Shown here: positions 62,701-64,000 of the stretch, piece after piece
Position numbering within the stretch: the stretch's first letter is position 1
Layout: each line of letters opens with the position of its first letter
Source of the DNA: Lojkania enalia
Lineage: Eukaryota > Ascomycota > Dothideomycetes > Pleosporales
DNA: 64,000 bases
Direction of reading: 5' to 3'
Assembly: GCA_010094045.1 (NCBI GenBank)
Contig: ML986731.1
Location: 50,034-114,033 of the forward strand
Notes under the pieces: generated by a model
What the model was told of the DNA's origin: nothing
Seen by the model: only the letters and a program-made list of their open reading frames with translations
Database searches by the model: none
Program-made: the position numbers and the translations under genes

Positions 62701-63289
62701 GTAGTTAAGGCTGGACTGGGGTAAGAAAGTAGTAGTAGTATAACAATAATAGTAAAGAACTTATAATACAAGGAAAGAAGGCGTAGGCTTAAAGTAGAAG
62801 AGAGAAAGGGCTTTAAAAGGTGATATAGCAGGTACTTAGGTAAGAAGAGGTTAGCTTCTACTTAGCTAAGTAAGAGTAAGTAATATATACAGTACTAGGC
62901 GGGCAGATACTACTTATTATAGTACTTTTAACTAGTAGAAGGAAGAGCTTACTATTTACCGTGCCGGCTTACTTAGATCGATATAGGGTAATAATAGTAG
63001 TAGTACTATACTAGACGCTTATTAAGAACTTAGTTAAGCAGATTTAAGAGAGTAGGATTAACTATATAGAGTAGAAGTATAATAAGAGTAATCTAGTAGT
63101 AGTAGTAGTAGTTAGCGTAGATATAGCGGGCGATATAATAAGTAATAGGAATTTTATCAGCTATATAAGGATACTTAATAGTAAGGGGCTGCTGCGGTAG
63201 ATTATAGTAGATGAGTATTATCTTATCTTTACGTCGAGCGACTGGCGGCTGAAACTAGTAAAGCTAAAGAATCTACAGCTACTATTATA
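59764..63289 (+). pseudogene. TLH unit 7: 3,526-bp relic, the least mutated long copy
   Basis: Same extent and breakpoint as unit 3, but with many more CpG and CpA sites kept, so the protein reads best here. Motifs include GWFKRMG (60680), SNSNNSNNNSIVLDNS (about 61030-61075), LLDILILFIFQS (about 61285), YLQQVDYFLELLIVS (about 61980), INIIKYLS and AFQPLSILQYYFLGLDGG (about 62585-62670), LLTSRRKSLLFT (about 62930) and IIVDEYYLIFT (about 63205). In-frame stops remain, for example TAG at former Trp codons near 60700, so it is still a pseudogene. Confidence 0.85.
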
Positions 63290-63307
63290 CCTATCTAATA
63301 TAAGGCG

Positions 63308-63327
63308 ACGAATCGGGCCCGATTCGT
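63308..63327. repeat. 20-bp perfect palindrome at the TLH left end
   Basis: ACGAATCGGGCCCGATTCGT is its own reverse complement. A further GGGCGATTCGTC about 60 bp downstream is inverted relative to its first half. Other units show RIP-altered versions of the same site. Possibly a protein-binding site or hairpin near the former chromosome end; function unknown. Confidence 0.7.
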
Positions 63328-63429
63328 AATAGATTAGGTATAGTACTATAGCGCTATACCTAAAATAGGTTGTTAAAAGGGGGCGATTCGTCTAACCGTT
63401 ACCCCCCCGATTTATTTACAACTAGTACT

Positions 63430-63439
63430 CTAACCCTAA
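63430..63439 (+). other. Telomere-like motif CTAACCCTAA in the TLH left end
   Basis: Contains one full CCCTAA repeat of the common filamentous-fungal telomere. Also present at 59904-59913. Mutated versions (CTAACCGTAATAC, TTAACTCTAATAC) occur at this position in other units. Confidence 0.6.
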
Positions 63440-64000
63440 TACTTTATATATAAAAACTATTTAGTAGAGTCTATTTATTCTACTTATAACGCTGTATTAT
63501 CGCACCCGTACTAATATAGGGCTATAATAAGGCTAGAAGGATATAGTTCTACTAAAACATACAGACGCTCGAACCGAGGGCGTAATACTATATCTATAGT
63601 AGAAAGACCTGTATATAAGTAAGTAGAACAGCGCTATTACTAGAGGATATTAAGAACTATCTCTACTATCTACCTAAGCACTATATTCTAATATATAAGA
63701 AATACGCAACTACTATATTAAATATTAATATATATCTACAGCACTATTATAGTATAATAATAGAGTAGAGGAGGGTAATCGTCGAGTATACTCGTTAGTA
63801 GCTAATCAGACTGGTAAAGGACGTCTAGCTACCTATACTATTCGGGCAACTAATACTAGAATTAGGAAAGCTACTAAATAGATTCTAGTGCAAGCAATCT
63901 GGGTGCTATATTACTACTAATATCAACATACTACGTATATATCTAAAGAAGAAGTATAAGCAGACGTAGATAGGCGATAAAAGCAGGCTCTATTAGAAGG

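Larger units (their letters stand above)
63290..64000 (+). pseudogene. TLH unit 8, running off the window
   Basis: Left end and start of the N-terminal region, well preserved. Carries the intact 20-bp palindrome at 63308-63327 and CTAACCCTAA at 63430-63439. Incomplete because the window ends. Confidence 0.82.

Noticed and set aside
28721..64000. Non-LTR retrotransposon array (MoTeR-like)
   Set aside because: No reverse transcriptase is encoded; the coding content is RecQ helicase, and truncation is at the 3' side of the gene, opposite to target-primed reverse transcription.
1..64000. tRNA or rRNA genes
   Set aside because: I saw no cloverleaf with intact T-loop (GGTTCGA-type) and anticodon arm, and no rRNA-like conserved sequence, on either strand.

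Overview
The window looks like a filamentous ascomycete (Pezizomycotina) chromosome segment that is almost wholly transposon- and telomere-associated repeat, heavily mutated by repeat-induced point mutation (RIP). The evidence is: AT-rich sequence very rich in TpA and almost devoid of CpA/TpG; copies of the same element that have equal length and differ essentially by C-to-T/G-to-A; and recognisable fungal element proteins (Fot1/pogo transposases, chromodomain Ty3/Gypsy and Ty1/Copia polyproteins, telomere-linked RecQ helicase) whose Gln and Trp codons have become TAA/TAG. I cannot name the species.

Region 1 (1-11.0 kb): one GC-balanced island (about 1.9-8.65 kb) holds the only two intact genes: a 721-aa ankyrin-repeat protein on + and a 610-aa multi-pass membrane protein on -, convergent. 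The island is bracketed by a pair of about 365-bp inverted repeats (1899-2263 and 8312-8676) and, further out, by two same-orientation RIP-killed Fot1-like transposons of identical length (57-1895 and 9149-10987), each with a TA target duplication.

Region 2 (11.0-28.7 kb): nested chromoviruses. A truncated 3' end (10988-12874) is followed by a complete Gypsy element of the same family (13090-26844, TSD TTATT). That element is interrupted by a solo LTR of its own family (15956-16209, TSD ATCTC) and by a second, unrelated complete chromovirus (16801-22900, TSD AATAG). Then come unassigned AT-rich sequence and a 72-bp minisatellite.

Region 3 (28.7 kb to the window end): a head-to-tail array of degenerate telomere-linked RecQ helicase (TLH) units. 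The first is near full length (N-terminal region, DUF3505-like region, helicase motifs, C-terminal helicase lobe). The rest keep the same left end but are cut at different points on the right. Three 145-bp mini-units hold only the left end. Unit 1 carries a Fot1/pogo element of another family (29860-31726). Unit 2 is split by a Copia element (37269-48174, TSD TATAA), which itself contains another Copia element (37854-43103, TSD AGATC). Every unit junction falls on CCTA, or its RIP product TCTA, which matches part of the CCCTAA telomere repeat. Units near the right edge are the least mutated.

A 10-N gap at 53750-53759 is flanked by an apparently identical 1,696-bp sequence on both sides, so one TLH copy there is probably an assembly duplicate. 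No coding relationship links the repeats to the two genes. The genes seem to be survivors, or passengers, inside repeat-dense and possibly subtelomere-derived DNA.
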